Counted from the stretch's first letter, positions 8,441-17,648 are shown. The stretch: DNA of 64,000 nucleotides from Paenibacillus sp. S150 (GCF_019352175.1 NZ_JACBYI010000003.1:186001-250000), one strand, 5' to 3'. Translations and numbers: made by a program. Notes: generated by a model from the letters alone, not told the origin.

Positions 8441-9442
8441 CTACTCCACCCTTCCACCTCTTGAAGCCGGTGCCTGTTCAGCCGGAACCTCCACTTCGCG
8501 AAGCACCTGCTGTACAAGCCCGGCGGCCTGTCCCTCCCGTGAACCCGGGCCGCGCTGCAATAGAAGACGGTGGGCGAGCACGGGAACAGCCACTGCCTTG
8601 ATATCGTCGGGCAGCACATAATCTCTCTGCCGGATGAGCGCATAGCCCTGGGCAGCACGAAGCAGCGCAAATCCGGCACGGGGGCTTGCGCCCAGCTTGA
8701 CTGCCGGAGCTTTGCGAGTCGCTTCAACAATGCTGATCATATAGCCCAGCAGGTCATCGCTGACGGTAACGGCAGCGGCAAGCCGCTGCAGCTCCTGAAT
8801 CTCCCGCCCGGTCGCAACCGCAGCCGTATCCAGCAGCGGATTGCTTCCGCGGAACCGTTGAAGGATATGAACCCCCTCTTCAAAGGTCGGATAGCCTGCC
8901 GTAATCCGCATCAGGAACCGGTCCAGCTGTGCTTCGGGCAGCGGAAAAGTCCCTTGGCTGTCCACCGGATTCTGGGTCGCAATCACGAGGAACGGAGCCT
9001 CCAGCTCATGTGTCACACCATCGATGGTAATCTGACGCTCCTCCATGCATTCGAGCAGACTGGACTGGGTGCGGGGAGTGGCGCGGTTGATCTCATCAGC
9101 GAGTAAAATGCCGGCAAATACCGGGCCGGGGCGGAACTGAAACTCTCCTGTCTTCTGATTATAGTAATTGATCCCGCTAAGATCCGAGGGCAGCAGATCC
9201 GGAGTAAACTGTATGCGCTTGAAGGAGCAGTCCAGTGAACGCGCCAGGGTTTTGGCGAGCAATGTTTTTCCCGTGCCGGGCACATCCTCCAGCAGCACAT
9301 GACCGTTAGCCAGCAGGGCGGCCAGCAGCAGATCCACCGCCTCCGCTTTCCCGACAATAACCTTGGCCAGATTGTCTCTGATCGCATCTATCCGTGCGGC
9401 AGCTTCCTGAAGCATCATGAAGAATAACACCATCCGTTTCAT
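8441..9442 (-). CDS. MoxR-type AAA+ ATPase
   Basis: The frame gives up to 333 residues. It has Walker A 'VPGTGKTLLAKT', Walker B 'LLADEINRA', sensor 1 'VIATQNP' and a C-terminal AAA lid, all typical of MoxR/RavA-type chaperone ATPases. The start is uncertain: the ATG at 9442 has no clear ribosome binding site, and the tandem ATGs eight codons later (giving MMLQEAA or MLQEAA) are equally plausible. It is first in an operon with DUF58 and DUF4129 proteins and probably uses ATP to remodel or activate a partner that binds the DUF58 protein. Confidence 0.93.
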   Translation of the reverse strand: MKRMVLFFMMLQEAAARIDAIRDNLAKVIVGKAEAVDLLLAALLANGHVLLEDVPGTGKTLLAKTLARSLDCSFKRIQFTPDLLPSDLSGINYYNQKTGEFQFRPGPVFAGILLADEINRATPRTQSSLLECMEERQITIDGVTHELEAPFLVIATQNPVDSQGTFPLPEAQLDRFLMRITAGYPTFEEGVHILQRFRGSNPLLDTAAVATGREIQELQRLAAAVTVSDDLLGYMISIVEATRKAPAVKLGASPRAGFALLRAAQGYALIRQRDYVLPDDIKAVAVPVLAHRLLLQRGPGSREGQAAGLVQQVLREVEVPAEQAPASRGGRVE

Positions 9443-9512
9443 AATAGGGTATGTACTGAAGCTTAATCATACCAGAAAGCGCCTCCAATTTATAATAGAT
9501 AAGTCGCAGCAA

Positions 9513-10604
9513 TCATTTGGCGTCCGGACGGAATTTGACACGGAGGGTTGCAGCAATGAAGTAATACACGGGGATGCACTCGACAACGAGCCATAGATAA
9601 ATAACCAGATCGGAGCTGAAATCATGAAGGTAGCTTGTGATATTGCGCGAATATAAATAGGCGATTGTCATGGAGCACGCCGTCAGGAAAGGACTCATGA
9701 ATTTTTTTCCTTTTTGCTTCGTCAGGTGCAGGGCGCATTTGCAGGCAATATAGATCAGAAAAGCCCCGTGAATGAACATAGACGCGGACCAGATGCCAAT
9801 TAGGATAGGGTCCAAATTTCCGAGAATATTGTGGTGGGAGGAGCTGCGGATCATCTCCAGGAACGGGTAGTGAAGCTCCTTGCCCAGATGCGGGCCGAAA
9901 TTCAGCATGGTCAGCATCCAGCCCAATAATACGACAAACAAAAGGCACACCGCGGAAGCCGCCAGCCTTTTCAGCATTTTGGTTCCGATTTTGAGTTCCG
10001 GCGCCACAAAAAGAAACACTACCCACTCCGCAAACCACGATGCCACAGAAATCGAATCCTTGAATGCGGTGCCGGGATCATGATAATGCAGGAACGCAGG
10101 AAGCATCGCAAATTCAGCATAGGGCAAAAACAGATAGGCAGAGAACAGCAAAGCTGCAAAAAAAATCAGAAAGATGCCTTCTGCCATATAGATAATTGTA
10201 GAAACCCCCAGCGTTGCAGTGTACATGATTACAAGTCCTATTACGATTTGAATAAATATAGGCGGAGTTCCCCGCATATAATTGGAACCAAAAAACAGGA
10301 CAAAGTTCTCAATATCATAAGAAGCATAGTAGATGCACCAGCACAGCAGCAGCAGCACCATCAGCCGGTGTACCCATTTCCCCATAATTTCTTTGCCAAA
10401 ATCAATCCAGCCCTGTTCCGGTTTCAGCCGGCCCACCTGCATGGTGAAGAACAGAATGAACAGGCTTAAAATGCCGCCGCCAATCAGCGCAATCCAGCCT
10501 TGGTAGCCGGAGCTTTCCACAAGAACAGGAATGAGAAAAATTGTAGTCTGCGAACTGAAATAGACCAGGCTGAACCTGAATAACTGCCACTTCGATGTAT
10601 GCAT
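9513..10604 (-). CDS. GerAB-type spore germination permease
   Basis: The product is 363 residues with about ten membrane helices, starting 'MHTSKWQLFRFSLVYFSSQ', as in the GerAB/amino acid-polyamine-organocation family. In germinant receptors this subunit sits in the spore inner membrane and binds the germinant. The ATG follows a strong AAGGAGGAG, 20 bp after the gerC stop. It is the last gene of a gerA-gerC-gerB operon; that A-C-B order is common in Paenibacillus. The germinant it senses cannot be told from sequence. Confidence 0.93.
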   Translation of the reverse strand: MHTSKWQLFRFSLVYFSSQTTIFLIPVLVESSGYQGWIALIGGGILSLFILFFTMQVGRLKPEQGWIDFGKEIMGKWVHRLMVLLLLCWCIYYASYDIENFVLFFGSNYMRGTPPIFIQIVIGLVIMYTATLGVSTIIYMAEGIFLIFFAALLFSAYLFLPYAEFAMLPAFLHYHDPGTAFKDSISVASWFAEWVVFLFVAPELKIGTKMLKRLAASAVCLLFVVLLGWMLTMLNFGPHLGKELHYPFLEMIRSSSHHNILGNLDPILIGIWSASMFIHGAFLIYIACKCALHLTKQKGKKFMSPFLTACSMTIAYLYSRNITSYLHDFSSDLVIYLWLVVECIPVYYFIAATLRVKFRPDAK

Positions 10605-10624
10605 AACTCCTCCTTTTCCCTCCT

Positions 10625-11782
10625 TTATTTTGACGAGCCAAAGTCCTGGATTTTGAAAGCTGCCGTAACCTTGATTTGTGCCTCATGCGCATAATAATCT
10701 TCCCAGCGCTCCCTGAGCTTTTTCCATTCCCCGGGATAATTCCACTCCACCCGCATACCGAGCTGCAGGACATCCACCCCTGCTTTCTGTGAATCACGGA
10801 GTGACCCGGAAACATCCTTGACCACGGCTTCTTGAAGCTTTTCCTTGATAACGCGACTGAGATCAATCGAATTCCGCCCCCGTGAGTCTTTGAAGTTAGT
10901 AATGCTTGCATTTCCCTTCAGCTTGACATAGAATACCGGCCCCTCCTCCGTTAATTCAGCACTTATTGATGATTTGTTGCTTAAAAACATTGCGGTGGCT
11001 TCGCCCGCCCCTTCTTCGTCCCATTTAACGATATACTCGGGCAGAGCCAAATGTCCCGCCAGATTGCCGCCAGCCCAAGCGAGTGCCCTGCTCTCTTTGA
11101 TTGGCAAGGTGCTTCGCAGCTTTGCATTCTGGAACAGTGCAACTCCCTGAATCCCCGCCCAATAGGCAGGTTTTCCGTCCTCGGCAACCTCGCTCTTCTG
11201 TCCAAATGACAAGTAATTCATCGCATAGCCCATATTCGAAGACTCCGCCAGCAAGCAGTCCCTGACCGTAGTCGCATACATAAGATTCTCTTCCGAAAAA
11301 TTCATCAGCATCTGATCCGGCAATTGCTCATATATAGCCGATAACCGGGTAATCTCCTTCGCTTTGCCCGGCGCCATCATAACATAAGTTCCAAGCGGAA
11401 TTTCCGGCTGCCTTTTGAACCAGTCCAGAGCCTCATCTATCCCCTGACGGGCATACTCCTTCCCCAGCACAACCACCTTGATGTGGGAAATCTCCAGCCT
11501 CCGGGACAGGTCCTTTTGAATTAAAATAACGGCCTCCGTAATACTCGCGGCTGTCTTCGACATCACGGAATGGGATATTCCCCCTCCACTGCCCGCCTGT
11601 ATGCTGGAGTGCAGGCGGTTGGGCAGCGGCGAGCTGATCGAAACCTCAACCGTTCCCGGTTCTGCCCCGGCATCGATATAAAGTCCAAAAATGAAGGTCA
11701 GTTTATCCAGTTCTATTTTAGACCCGCAGCCGGTCAGATTCAGCAGAAGAAGAAGGCTCAGAATCAGCTTGAAAAGCTTCAT
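10625..11782 (-). CDS. Ger(x)C family germination lipoprotein
   Basis: The product is 385 residues. The signal peptide ends in the lipobox 'LNLTGC', giving a lipidated Cys19, and the protein has the GerAC fold with 'KLTFIFGLYIDAG' early and a C-terminal 'LREAVVKD'-like helical region. It is the lipoprotein subunit of a GerA-type nutrient germinant receptor and is anchored on the outer face of the spore inner membrane. Its ATG overlaps the stop of gerA by 4 bp, so the two are translationally coupled, with gerB 20 bp downstream. Confidence 0.93.
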   Translation of the reverse strand: MKLFKLILSLLLLLNLTGCGSKIELDKLTFIFGLYIDAGAEPGTVEVSISSPLPNRLHSSIQAGSGGGISHSVMSKTAASITEAVILIQKDLSRRLEISHIKVVVLGKEYARQGIDEALDWFKRQPEIPLGTYVMMAPGKAKEITRLSAIYEQLPDQMLMNFSEENLMYATTVRDCLLAESSNMGYAMNYLSFGQKSEVAEDGKPAYWAGIQGVALFQNAKLRSTLPIKESRALAWAGGNLAGHLALPEYIVKWDEEGAGEATAMFLSNKSSISAELTEEGPVFYVKLKGNASITNFKDSRGRNSIDLSRVIKEKLQEAVVKDVSGSLRDSQKAGVDVLQLGMRVEWNYPGEWKKLRERWEDYYAHEAQIKVTAAFKIQDFGSSK

Positions 11783-13230
11783 TTTTGTTTTTGCCTCTTT
11801 TCATTTTTACTGTTTGTAAACGAAGTGCTTCGTTTGGTCATGAAAGACGACGGCACACGGAGAATGGTGTCCTTCCAGTCCTGGAAGACCAGCGGGGCAA
11901 CCGGCTGCAGATAAGGAGTGCCGAAGGATTTGAGATTCGCCAAATGGGCGTAAATGACAAAAGCGGCAACAAATACTCCCAGGAGCCCCATGGTTCCGCC
12001 AAAAACGAGCAGCACAAACCGGAGCAGCCGAAACGTCAAGCCCAGCTCAAGATGGGGAATAATATAGGAAGCAATGCCTGTGATTGAAACAACAATGACC
12101 ATGGGAGCCGAGACAATTCCCGCCTGGACTGCAGCCTGCCCGATAACAATCCCCCCGATGATCGAAACCGTCTGTCCTACAGGCTTGGGAATACGGGTTC
12201 CCGCTTCTCTTAGCGCCTCGAAGGTCAGCTCCATAATCAAGGCCTCCATTAAGGCAGAGAACGGGATGTTCTCTCTGGCCGCAGCAATCGTAAGCAGCAG
12301 ATCGGAAGGTATAATTTGACTGTGAAAAGTTGTAATCGCTACATATAAAGACGGCAGCAGCATGGAGACAACGGAGAAAAAGAAACGCACCAGCCGAATC
12401 CAGCTTCCTGCGTAAAAGCTCTGATAGTAGTCTTCTGAGGACTGCAGCAGGGAAAAAAAGGTAACCGGTGTCAGCAATGCAGAAGGCGTCCCGTCCTGCA
12501 GCACCCCCACCCGCCCTTCCATCAAGGAGGCCGCCACTGAATCGGGGCGCTCCGTATACTGAAATATCGGAAAAGGGGAGTACTGTCCCTTCTTTATTTG
12601 CTCCGCTATAATGCTGATGCCAAGCACACCATCAATCGTTATATTTTCAAGCTTTTCTGTGAACTCTGTCAGGATTTCCGGCTTGCACAGCCCTTCAATA
12701 TAGACGAGATACACATCTGTTTTCGTATATTTTCCGATTGAGAAATGCTTCGTCTTGAGATCCGCATGCTTGATTTTATGCCGCAGCAGAGATAAATTCG
12801 TCTGCACATCCTCAATAAATGCCTCCTGCGGCCCTATAACAACCAACTCGTTCTGTGATTCCGAAACCGTTCTTTTCTGATAATGGGTGATTTCAAAATA
12901 ATACACATAAGGCAGGCCATCAACCGACAGCACGGCATTTCCGCTGACAACCAGCTCCACTGCCCTATCTGCCTGATAGGCTTTGATATAGGGAACGGCA
13001 AAAGCCGAGCCATGATCCAGACGCTCCAGAAACCCCGGCCAATCCGGCTCGGAATTCGCCTCCGATTTAAGCGGCGTAGAGACAAACTCCTGCAGGCTGA
13101 GCGTATCAACAATAGAAGGCATATAGATCAGCATGCAGGCATGGCCGTACACATTAATAGACTGGTATACCGCATCGCTGCATTCTGCAAGCAGCTCCTT
13201 CATAAGCTCCAGGATGCTTTTATCCGCCAC
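11779..13230 (-). CDS. GerAA-type spore germination receptor subunit
   Basis: The product is 483 residues, counting from a GTG at 13230 that lies 8 nt after GGAGG. A GTG three codons upstream overlaps the ribosome binding site itself and is unlikely. A soluble N-terminal domain of about 230 residues precedes membrane helices with the conserved 'ENIPFSALMEALIMELTFEA' and 'REAGTRIPKPVGQTVSIIGG' segments, which identify GerA/SpoVAF proteins. It is the A subunit of the germinant receptor. A sigma-G-like promoter lies about 40 bp upstream, which fits forespore expression. Confidence 0.94.
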   Translation of the reverse strand: MADKSILELMKELLAECSDAVYQSINVYGHACMLIYMPSIVDTLSLQEFVSTPLKSEANSEPDWPGFLERLDHGSAFAVPYIKAYQADRAVELVVSGNAVLSVDGLPYVYYFEITHYQKRTVSESQNELVVIGPQEAFIEDVQTNLSLLRHKIKHADLKTKHFSIGKYTKTDVYLVYIEGLCKPEILTEFTEKLENITIDGVLGISIIAEQIKKGQYSPFPIFQYTERPDSVAASLMEGRVGVLQDGTPSALLTPVTFFSLLQSSEDYYQSFYAGSWIRLVRFFFSVVSMLLPSLYVAITTFHSQIIPSDLLLTIAAARENIPFSALMEALIMELTFEALREAGTRIPKPVGQTVSIIGGIVIGQAAVQAGIVSAPMVIVVSITGIASYIIPHLELGLTFRLLRFVLLVFGGTMGLLGVFVAAFVIYAHLANLKSFGTPYLQPVAPLVFQDWKDTILRVPSSFMTKRSTSFTNSKNEKRQKQK

Positions 13231-13270
13231 CCGCTTCACCTCCGTCCGGATTTTTCTGGGACATCCGAGT

Positions 13271-13300
13271 TAGTTTGCCAATTATTCAAGATGTTATGCA
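13271..13300 (-). promoter_or_regulatory. Candidate sigma-G promoter of the ger operon
   Basis: On the minus strand, TGCATA (13300-13295) and CAAACTA (13277-13271) are 17 bp apart. They resemble the sigma-G consensus TGNATA and CATACTA. The implied start lies about 35 nt before the gerA GTG. Germinant receptor operons are known sigma-G targets, so site, spacing and function agree. Confidence 0.5.
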
Positions 13301-13326
13301 GTCAGATGCCCTGCACGCGCAGCAAA

Positions 13327-13368
13327 AAAACGGCTATGCCGTCCTTGGCTGGACAGCGCAGCTGTTTC
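13327..13368. repeat. Palindromic element copy 1 (AAACGG...GTTTC family)
   Basis: This imperfect hairpin has an AAACGGC / GCTGTTTC outer arm and a CCGTCCTT / GGAC inner arm. It matches the layout of the copies at 17555, 22248, 29925, 32417, 38928 and 39470. It stands just before the large repeat at 13446 in the spacer upstream of the ger operon. Confidence 0.6.
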
Positions 13369-13445
13369 GGATTTCAGATGTAAGGCTGGCTGCTGAAGCC
13401 AGGCAGAAAACCAAGCGGAAAAAGGTCGCTTCATACTCCCCTCCG

Positions 13446-13945
13446 CCGCTTTTTCGCAAGCGTTAATGGAAAAAAGGAACCCTAAACGATCCGTTTCTCT
13501 CCCTTTCAGGGGAATACGCCTACATTAAGAGGAACTTGAACCATTCATCCAAAGGGCAGCCATTTTAGTGGGAAAAAGGATAACTAAGGTAGCGCATTCG
13601 GATACTGGATCATCCTTAGTGGGAAAAAGTACAACTAATCCGGCTGAAATCAGCCGTATGGGGGGAGATGGCCTCCATTAAGTGTACAAAATCCCACTAA
13701 AGCCCGTTCAATCCAGAATTCCAGCCCATTAGTGTTACTTTTTCCACTTCGCTTCCGTTCCCTATGAACCTCCTTGCATTCCATCAGCGTGTTCAGGTTC
13801 GCCGGTTGTGGATGAAGTCCGCTGCGGGTTCAGAGGGTTCTTCCGGTCACTGTTAAAGCCCGGTTTCCTGATTGGGAATAAGATTACAGGTTGAATTTAG
13901 ATTGGAGCCAGCTTTTTCCCGCGATTCCTTTAAGACTTTTCCGTC
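13446..13945. repeat. Long dispersed repeat, copy A1
   Basis: About 500 bp are closely similar, in the same orientation, to 32605-33177. Inside are short modules: forward TAGTGGGAAAAAGGATAACT (13565) and TAGTGGGAAAAAGTACAACT (13617), then inverted AGTGTACAAAATCCCACTAA (13681) and TTAGTGTTACTTTTTCCACT (13729). Forward and inverted modules could pair. No credible gene is seen; open frames are short and lack ribosome binding sites. It fills most of the 13240-14046 spacer. The remaining bases (13946-14046) show nothing recognisable. It is not a typical insertion sequence: there is no transposase and no clear terminal repeats. Confidence 0.75.
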
Positions 13946-14046
13946 CGTTTAAGTGTACTAATTCTTACGGATTCCACGTTTGGGATTTCAGGCGGAAGCT
14001 GCCTGCCAGCATGATCTAGGTTAGCCCCCTAAGAAATTTATAATAT

Positions 14047-14084
14047 CCTAAAATAACAAATAAGGAACCGGGCAGCCCGGTTCC
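14047..14084 (-). terminator. Intrinsic terminator of the aldo/keto reductase gene
   Basis: On the minus strand a 9-bp stem GGAACCGGG / CCCGGTTCC with a 3-nt loop is followed by TTATTTGTTATTTT. It starts 27 bp after the stop codon. Confidence 0.85.
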
Positions 14085-14110
14085 TCTACGGTAACATTAT
14101 TATTTCTTGC

Positions 14111-15091
14111 TCAGCTAAAGCCAACCACCGGATGCGGGAGATACGGCTCCTCCAGCCGCTGAATCTCTTCCGGGCTCAGCCTGATGGCAACCGCCGCAGC
14201 CGCATCCTCCAGATGAACCATCCTGGTGGCTCCGACAACCGGTGCCGTCACCGGTTTCTTCTGCAGCACCCAGGCCAGTGCCACCCTTGCACGCGGAATC
14301 CCGCGCTCTTCGGCGATTTCCTTGACTCTGAACGCAACAGTACGGTCTGCCTCCTCAGTCTTGGCGTATAGCTGCTTGCCAAATTCATCGGTTGCCGACC
14401 GGGTGCTGGTCTCTTCCCAGTCCCTGGTCAGGCGGCCCCGGGCCAGCGGACTCCAAGGGATCACGCCAATTCCTTCCGCTTCACAGAGCGGCAGCATCTC
14501 CCGCTCCTCTTCGCGGTACAGCAAGTTCACATAGTTCTGCATGGACACGAACCGGGTCCAGCCATTGCGTTCGGCAACATGCAGCGCCTTCAGAAATTGC
14601 CAGGAATACATGGAGGAAGCGCCGATATAGCGGGCCTTGCCGGCTTTGACCACATCATGCAGCGCCTCCATGGTTTCTTCAACCGGCGTTGCCGGGTCCC
14701 AGCGGTGGATTTGGTACAAATCCACGTAATCCGTCCCCAGCCGCTTCAGGCTATGGTCAATTTCACTCATAATCGCCTTGCGTGACAGTCCGCCTCCGTT
14801 AGGACCCGGACGCATCGTTCCATGAACCTTGGTCGCAAGCACGACTTCATCGCGTGCGGCGAAATCCTTCAGCGCCCTGCCGACGATTTCCTCACTCGTT
14901 CCATCAGAATATACGTTGGCGGTATCAAAGAAGTTAATGCCAAGATCCAGTGCTTTCTGGATAAACGGACGGCTTTCTTCCTCATTCAGCGTCCAGGAGT
15001 GATTTCCCCGTTCCGGAATCCCGTAACTCATACAGCCCAGACAGATCCTTGAGACATCCAGTCCGGTAAGCCCAAGCTTTACATATTCCAT
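14111..15091 (-). CDS. Aldo/keto reductase
   Basis: The product is 326 residues with the aldo/keto reductase TIM barrel. The catalytic tetrad is visible as D56 and Y61 in 'FFDTANVYSDG', K88 in 'ATKVHG' and H129 in 'YQIHRWD'. The C-terminal NADPH-binding part contains 'APVVGATRMVHLEDA'. It should reduce aldehydes or ketones with NADPH in the cytoplasm and resembles the YhdN/YajO type. The ATG follows a GGGAGG. It appears monocistronic, with its own terminator and repeat-rich DNA downstream. The substrate is not predictable. Confidence 0.95.
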   Translation of the reverse strand: MEYVKLGLTGLDVSRICLGCMSYGIPERGNHSWTLNEEESRPFIQKALDLGINFFDTANVYSDGTSEEIVGRALKDFAARDEVVLATKVHGTMRPGPNGGGLSRKAIMSEIDHSLKRLGTDYVDLYQIHRWDPATPVEETMEALHDVVKAGKARYIGASSMYSWQFLKALHVAERNGWTRFVSMQNYVNLLYREEEREMLPLCEAEGIGVIPWSPLARGRLTRDWEETSTRSATDEFGKQLYAKTEEADRTVAFRVKEIAEERGIPRARVALAWVLQKKPVTAPVVGATRMVHLEDAAAAVAIRLSPEEIQRLEEPYLPHPVVGFS

Positions 15092-15328
15092 ACTGGCAGC
15101 AGCCTCCCTATAGCCTAAGATTTGTTTACCAATCCACCCCTGAAATAACGATGTCGCAGCGGAGGGCGCTGTTAAGGAGCCTCGAATTTGGCACAGCCAA
15201 CCCCAAGGCCCGCCCCGAAAATTTCATCGTCTTCAGTGCCGCGAATTAGCGGCAGGAATGTCTACTATAGTATAACGCCGTCAGCAGCAATTGAAAAACA
15301 GGGCCTTATCCGGTGCCAGTTTTATATT

Positions 15329-17251
15329 TTATTGAATGGTGGCGCCAATATTGGTGCCGCTTGGCGTACCGGAACCAATCAGATCGCTGCCGGCGGCCAG
15401 CTTCAGGAAATTGCCGAGGCTGAAAGAGCCATCCGCGTTCCGCACAACCGCAGGAGTCAGACTCACGAAATCAGCGCTGCTGGCGACGAGCCCCTTGGCA
15501 TTGGTGCTGGCGTTGTTCTTCCACCACACATTGGTGCTGGCAACATCCGTTCCGCTGGTCTTGTCGCTTGATGATCCGGCGAAGCTCAGATTATTTGTAA
15601 ATACATGTGTGCCCGTATCAAAAGCAAAGTTGCTTCCGCCATTGCTCCATGAGGTGTTGTTGGTAAGCTGAATGGAACCCGGATTGCTGTTGTAGGTGAA
15701 GCCATGCTTTTTGTTCTGGAAGGCGATGCTGTTCTGCACAATATGATTTACGGAAATTTGTTCTCCGCCCAGCTTGAAGCCGTTGCCGTCGCTGTCAGTG
15801 GTCGTATTGCCGTCCGAGGTTTGGCCGTTTTTGTAGGCAATGCTGTTCTTAATGGTTACGATGCCAATTGGGCCGGTATCCGTCTTCGTATACAGATCCC
15901 ATCCGTCATCCGTATTCCAGGCCGAGATGCATTTATCGAATACATTGCCGGGGCCAATCGTCAGCTTGGCGGCAAAGCCATCCGCATCCTCCCCGTTGTC
16001 CGGGTCAAAATTGTCATGGGAATACACGCCGATGATTTGGTTGTAGCTCGGCCAGTCGCTAATGCTCGTAGCGCTGGAGGCATAGCGGCTGATTTGCAGG
16101 CCGGAATCCCGGTTATGGTGCGTCTCCACATTTTCGATAATGTTGTAGTTGCCGCCGATGAAGATCCCGTTGTCTCCGGCTCCCTTCACTTCGAGACCCT
16201 TGACATACCAGTAATGGCCAAAAATTTGCAGCCCCCGCTCAGTGGAAGCAAAGGCTTCTGCGGAGAAATCAAGAACCGGCTTTTCACTGCCATAGGCAAC
16301 AATGTTCTTGCGCGAGCTGGAAGTACCGCTGTTGTTGCGCTCAATGGTTACCGGCGATGAGAAGGAGTAGGTACCGCCCCGCAGGTAGATGGTCCCCCCG
16401 GCAGCAACCTTGGTCAGCGCTGATCCCAGGGTGGTAGGGCTTCCGATGGTTCCGTCATTGGCCGCAGCACCGTTCGGGGCTACATAAATGGCACCTGAAA
16501 CCGGAGTTGCTGTCGGTGTGGCGGACGGTGTGGAGGTAGGGGCAGCCGTCGCGGTCGGTGCTGCGGTCGGACTGCTTGTAGGCGCTGTTGTCGCCGTCGC
16601 GGCAGGCGTGGAGGTTGGAGTAGCAGTGGCACCGCTTACAACAACATTATCGAACTTGGCAGCCGTTTTGTATGCGACCAATCCGATACCGCCGGACGTT
16701 AAAATGTTATCGTGTGCATTTAATTGCAGCACATCATTCACATACATGCTGATCGAATCTCCGCTCAGCTCAAGCTTGACGGTATATACAGTTCCTGTGG
16801 TGATGGCATAGCCGGTTTTGGTCGCGAGGGTAGTGCTTTCACCGCCGGCTTTCTTGCGGATTTCCAGTGTGCCTCCATTCGAATTGGAGATCGATGCTGC
16901 ATAATAATTATTGCCGTCCTTATAGCGCCCGCACACATATGTACGGTTGTTCCCGTTGAAGTTATCGACCTTGACATCAGCCTGGACGCTATAATCGCTC
17001 CAGGAGCTGCTGCCTGCCGAGGTGCGTCCTTCGGAGCTGCTGGATTGGTAATATACATAAGAGCTGCCATCCTGCACCACAGACCATGTGCCTGTTGTGC
17101 TGGTCCAATTGCCGGCGCTGCCGGACTCAAAATCATCACTGAAGAGGCTTGCCGCCTGCACTGACGGTATACCCCATTGCAAGCCGCCAAAAGCGAGCAC
17201 AGCAGAAAGCGCAATACATGCGGTGAAAGCAAATTTCTTTTTTATTTTCAC
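15329..17251 (-). CDS. Secreted modular pectate lyase, PL9 family
   Basis: The product is 640 residues, counting from a GTG at 17251 behind CTGGAGG; a longer form would add 18 residues before the signal peptide. The layout is: signal peptide (1-33), a concanavalin-like N-terminal domain (about 35-205, 'LFSDDFESGSAGNW'), a Thr/Pro/Ala linker of TPTSTPAATAT type (about 210-250), then a right-handed beta-helix. The helix carries the PL9 motif 'DGEDADGFAAK'-like with catalytic Lys429, followed by 'WNTDDGWDLYTK', the calcium and active-site region of Pel9A. It should cleave polygalacturonate outside the cell by calcium-dependent beta-elimination. The N-terminal domain probably binds carbohydrate; its precise family is uncertain. 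Confidence 0.9.
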   Translation of the reverse strand: MKIKKKFAFTACIALSAVLAFGGLQWGIPSVQAASLFSDDFESGSAGNWTSTTGTWSVVQDGSSYVYYQSSSSEGRTSAGSSSWSDYSVQADVKVDNFNGNNRTYVCGRYKDGNNYYAASISNSNGGTLEIRKKAGGESTTLATKTGYAITTGTVYTVKLELSGDSISMYVNDVLQLNAHDNILTSGGIGLVAYKTAAKFDNVVVSGATATPTSTPAATATTAPTSSPTAAPTATAAPTSTPSATPTATPVSGAIYVAPNGAAANDGTIGSPTTLGSALTKVAAGGTIYLRGGTYSFSSPVTIERNNSGTSSSRKNIVAYGSEKPVLDFSAEAFASTERGLQIFGHYWYVKGLEVKGAGDNGIFIGGNYNIIENVETHHNRDSGLQISRYASSATSISDWPSYNQIIGVYSHDNFDPDNGEDADGFAAKLTIGPGNVFDKCISAWNTDDGWDLYTKTDTGPIGIVTIKNSIAYKNGQTSDGNTTTDSDGNGFKLGGEQISVNHIVQNSIAFQNKKHGFTYNSNPGSIQLTNNTSWSNGGSNFAFDTGTHVFTNNLSFAGSSSDKTSGTDVASTNVWWKNNASTNAKGLVASSADFVSLTPAVVRNADGSFSLGNFLKLAAGSDLIGSGTPSGTNIGATIQ

Positions 17252-17554
17252 GTTAACATTAACCTCCAGAGTGGTTTGTATTTTTTGAAACAGTTGCTGC
17301 TGCATTCTCCTGTCCTTCTGTTGCCTTTTATGGACTCAGCATTCTACTTTCATCGCATTCCTCCCTCACCTGTAATATGCAGATTGCCGCCAGAATCTTT
17401 TTTTTGCAGCAATCACCTAACTTCCACTATAAGGAAATTTCTGTCATTGTACAGATGTTTTTTTGAGAGATTATTACAGAAATGTGAATTGACTAATCTT
17501 TCATGGAACTTTCAGTATTCCATTTCCGGGTTTGCAGGCTGGACAGGGTGAGAA
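17252..17554. other. Upstream region of the pectate lyase gene, no further gene seen
   Basis: This 303-bp stretch should contain the pectate lyase promoter and leader. It is AT-rich around 17395-17480. No convincing open frame, operator or RNA gene was found in it. The palindromic element at 17555 follows. Confidence 0.5.
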
Positions 17555-17596
17555 GAAACAGCTTCGCCGTCCTCTGAAAGAGGCGGCACCCGTTTC
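17555..17596. repeat. Palindromic element copy 2
   Basis: GAAAC ... GCCGTCCTCT-gaa-AGAGGCGGC ... CGTTTC forms a hairpin of the same plan as the perfect 38-bp palindrome at 39470. The similarity continues rightward to 17648, through GTGTGAAACATATAAA and a terminal ATTTC, matching 39535-39558. Confidence 0.6.
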
Positions 17597-17648
17597 TCCA
17601 AAAATAGAAGAATAATTAATAGTGTGAAACATATAAATTCTATATTTC

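Noticed and set aside
9440..9470. TATGTACT resembling the RTP Ter core, upstream of moxR
   Set aside because: Only the short core matches; the flanking bases of the Ter consensus do not, and it is isolated.
9306..9512. Short frame starting near 9470 behind TTGGAGG and overlapping moxR
   Set aside because: The ribosome binding site is good, but the product is a low-complexity frame-shifted reading of the moxR N-terminus. A short leader peptide cannot be fully excluded.
13240..14046. Insertion sequence or solo transposon
   Set aside because: The repeat has no transposase remnant, no terminal inverted repeats and no target duplication that I can see.
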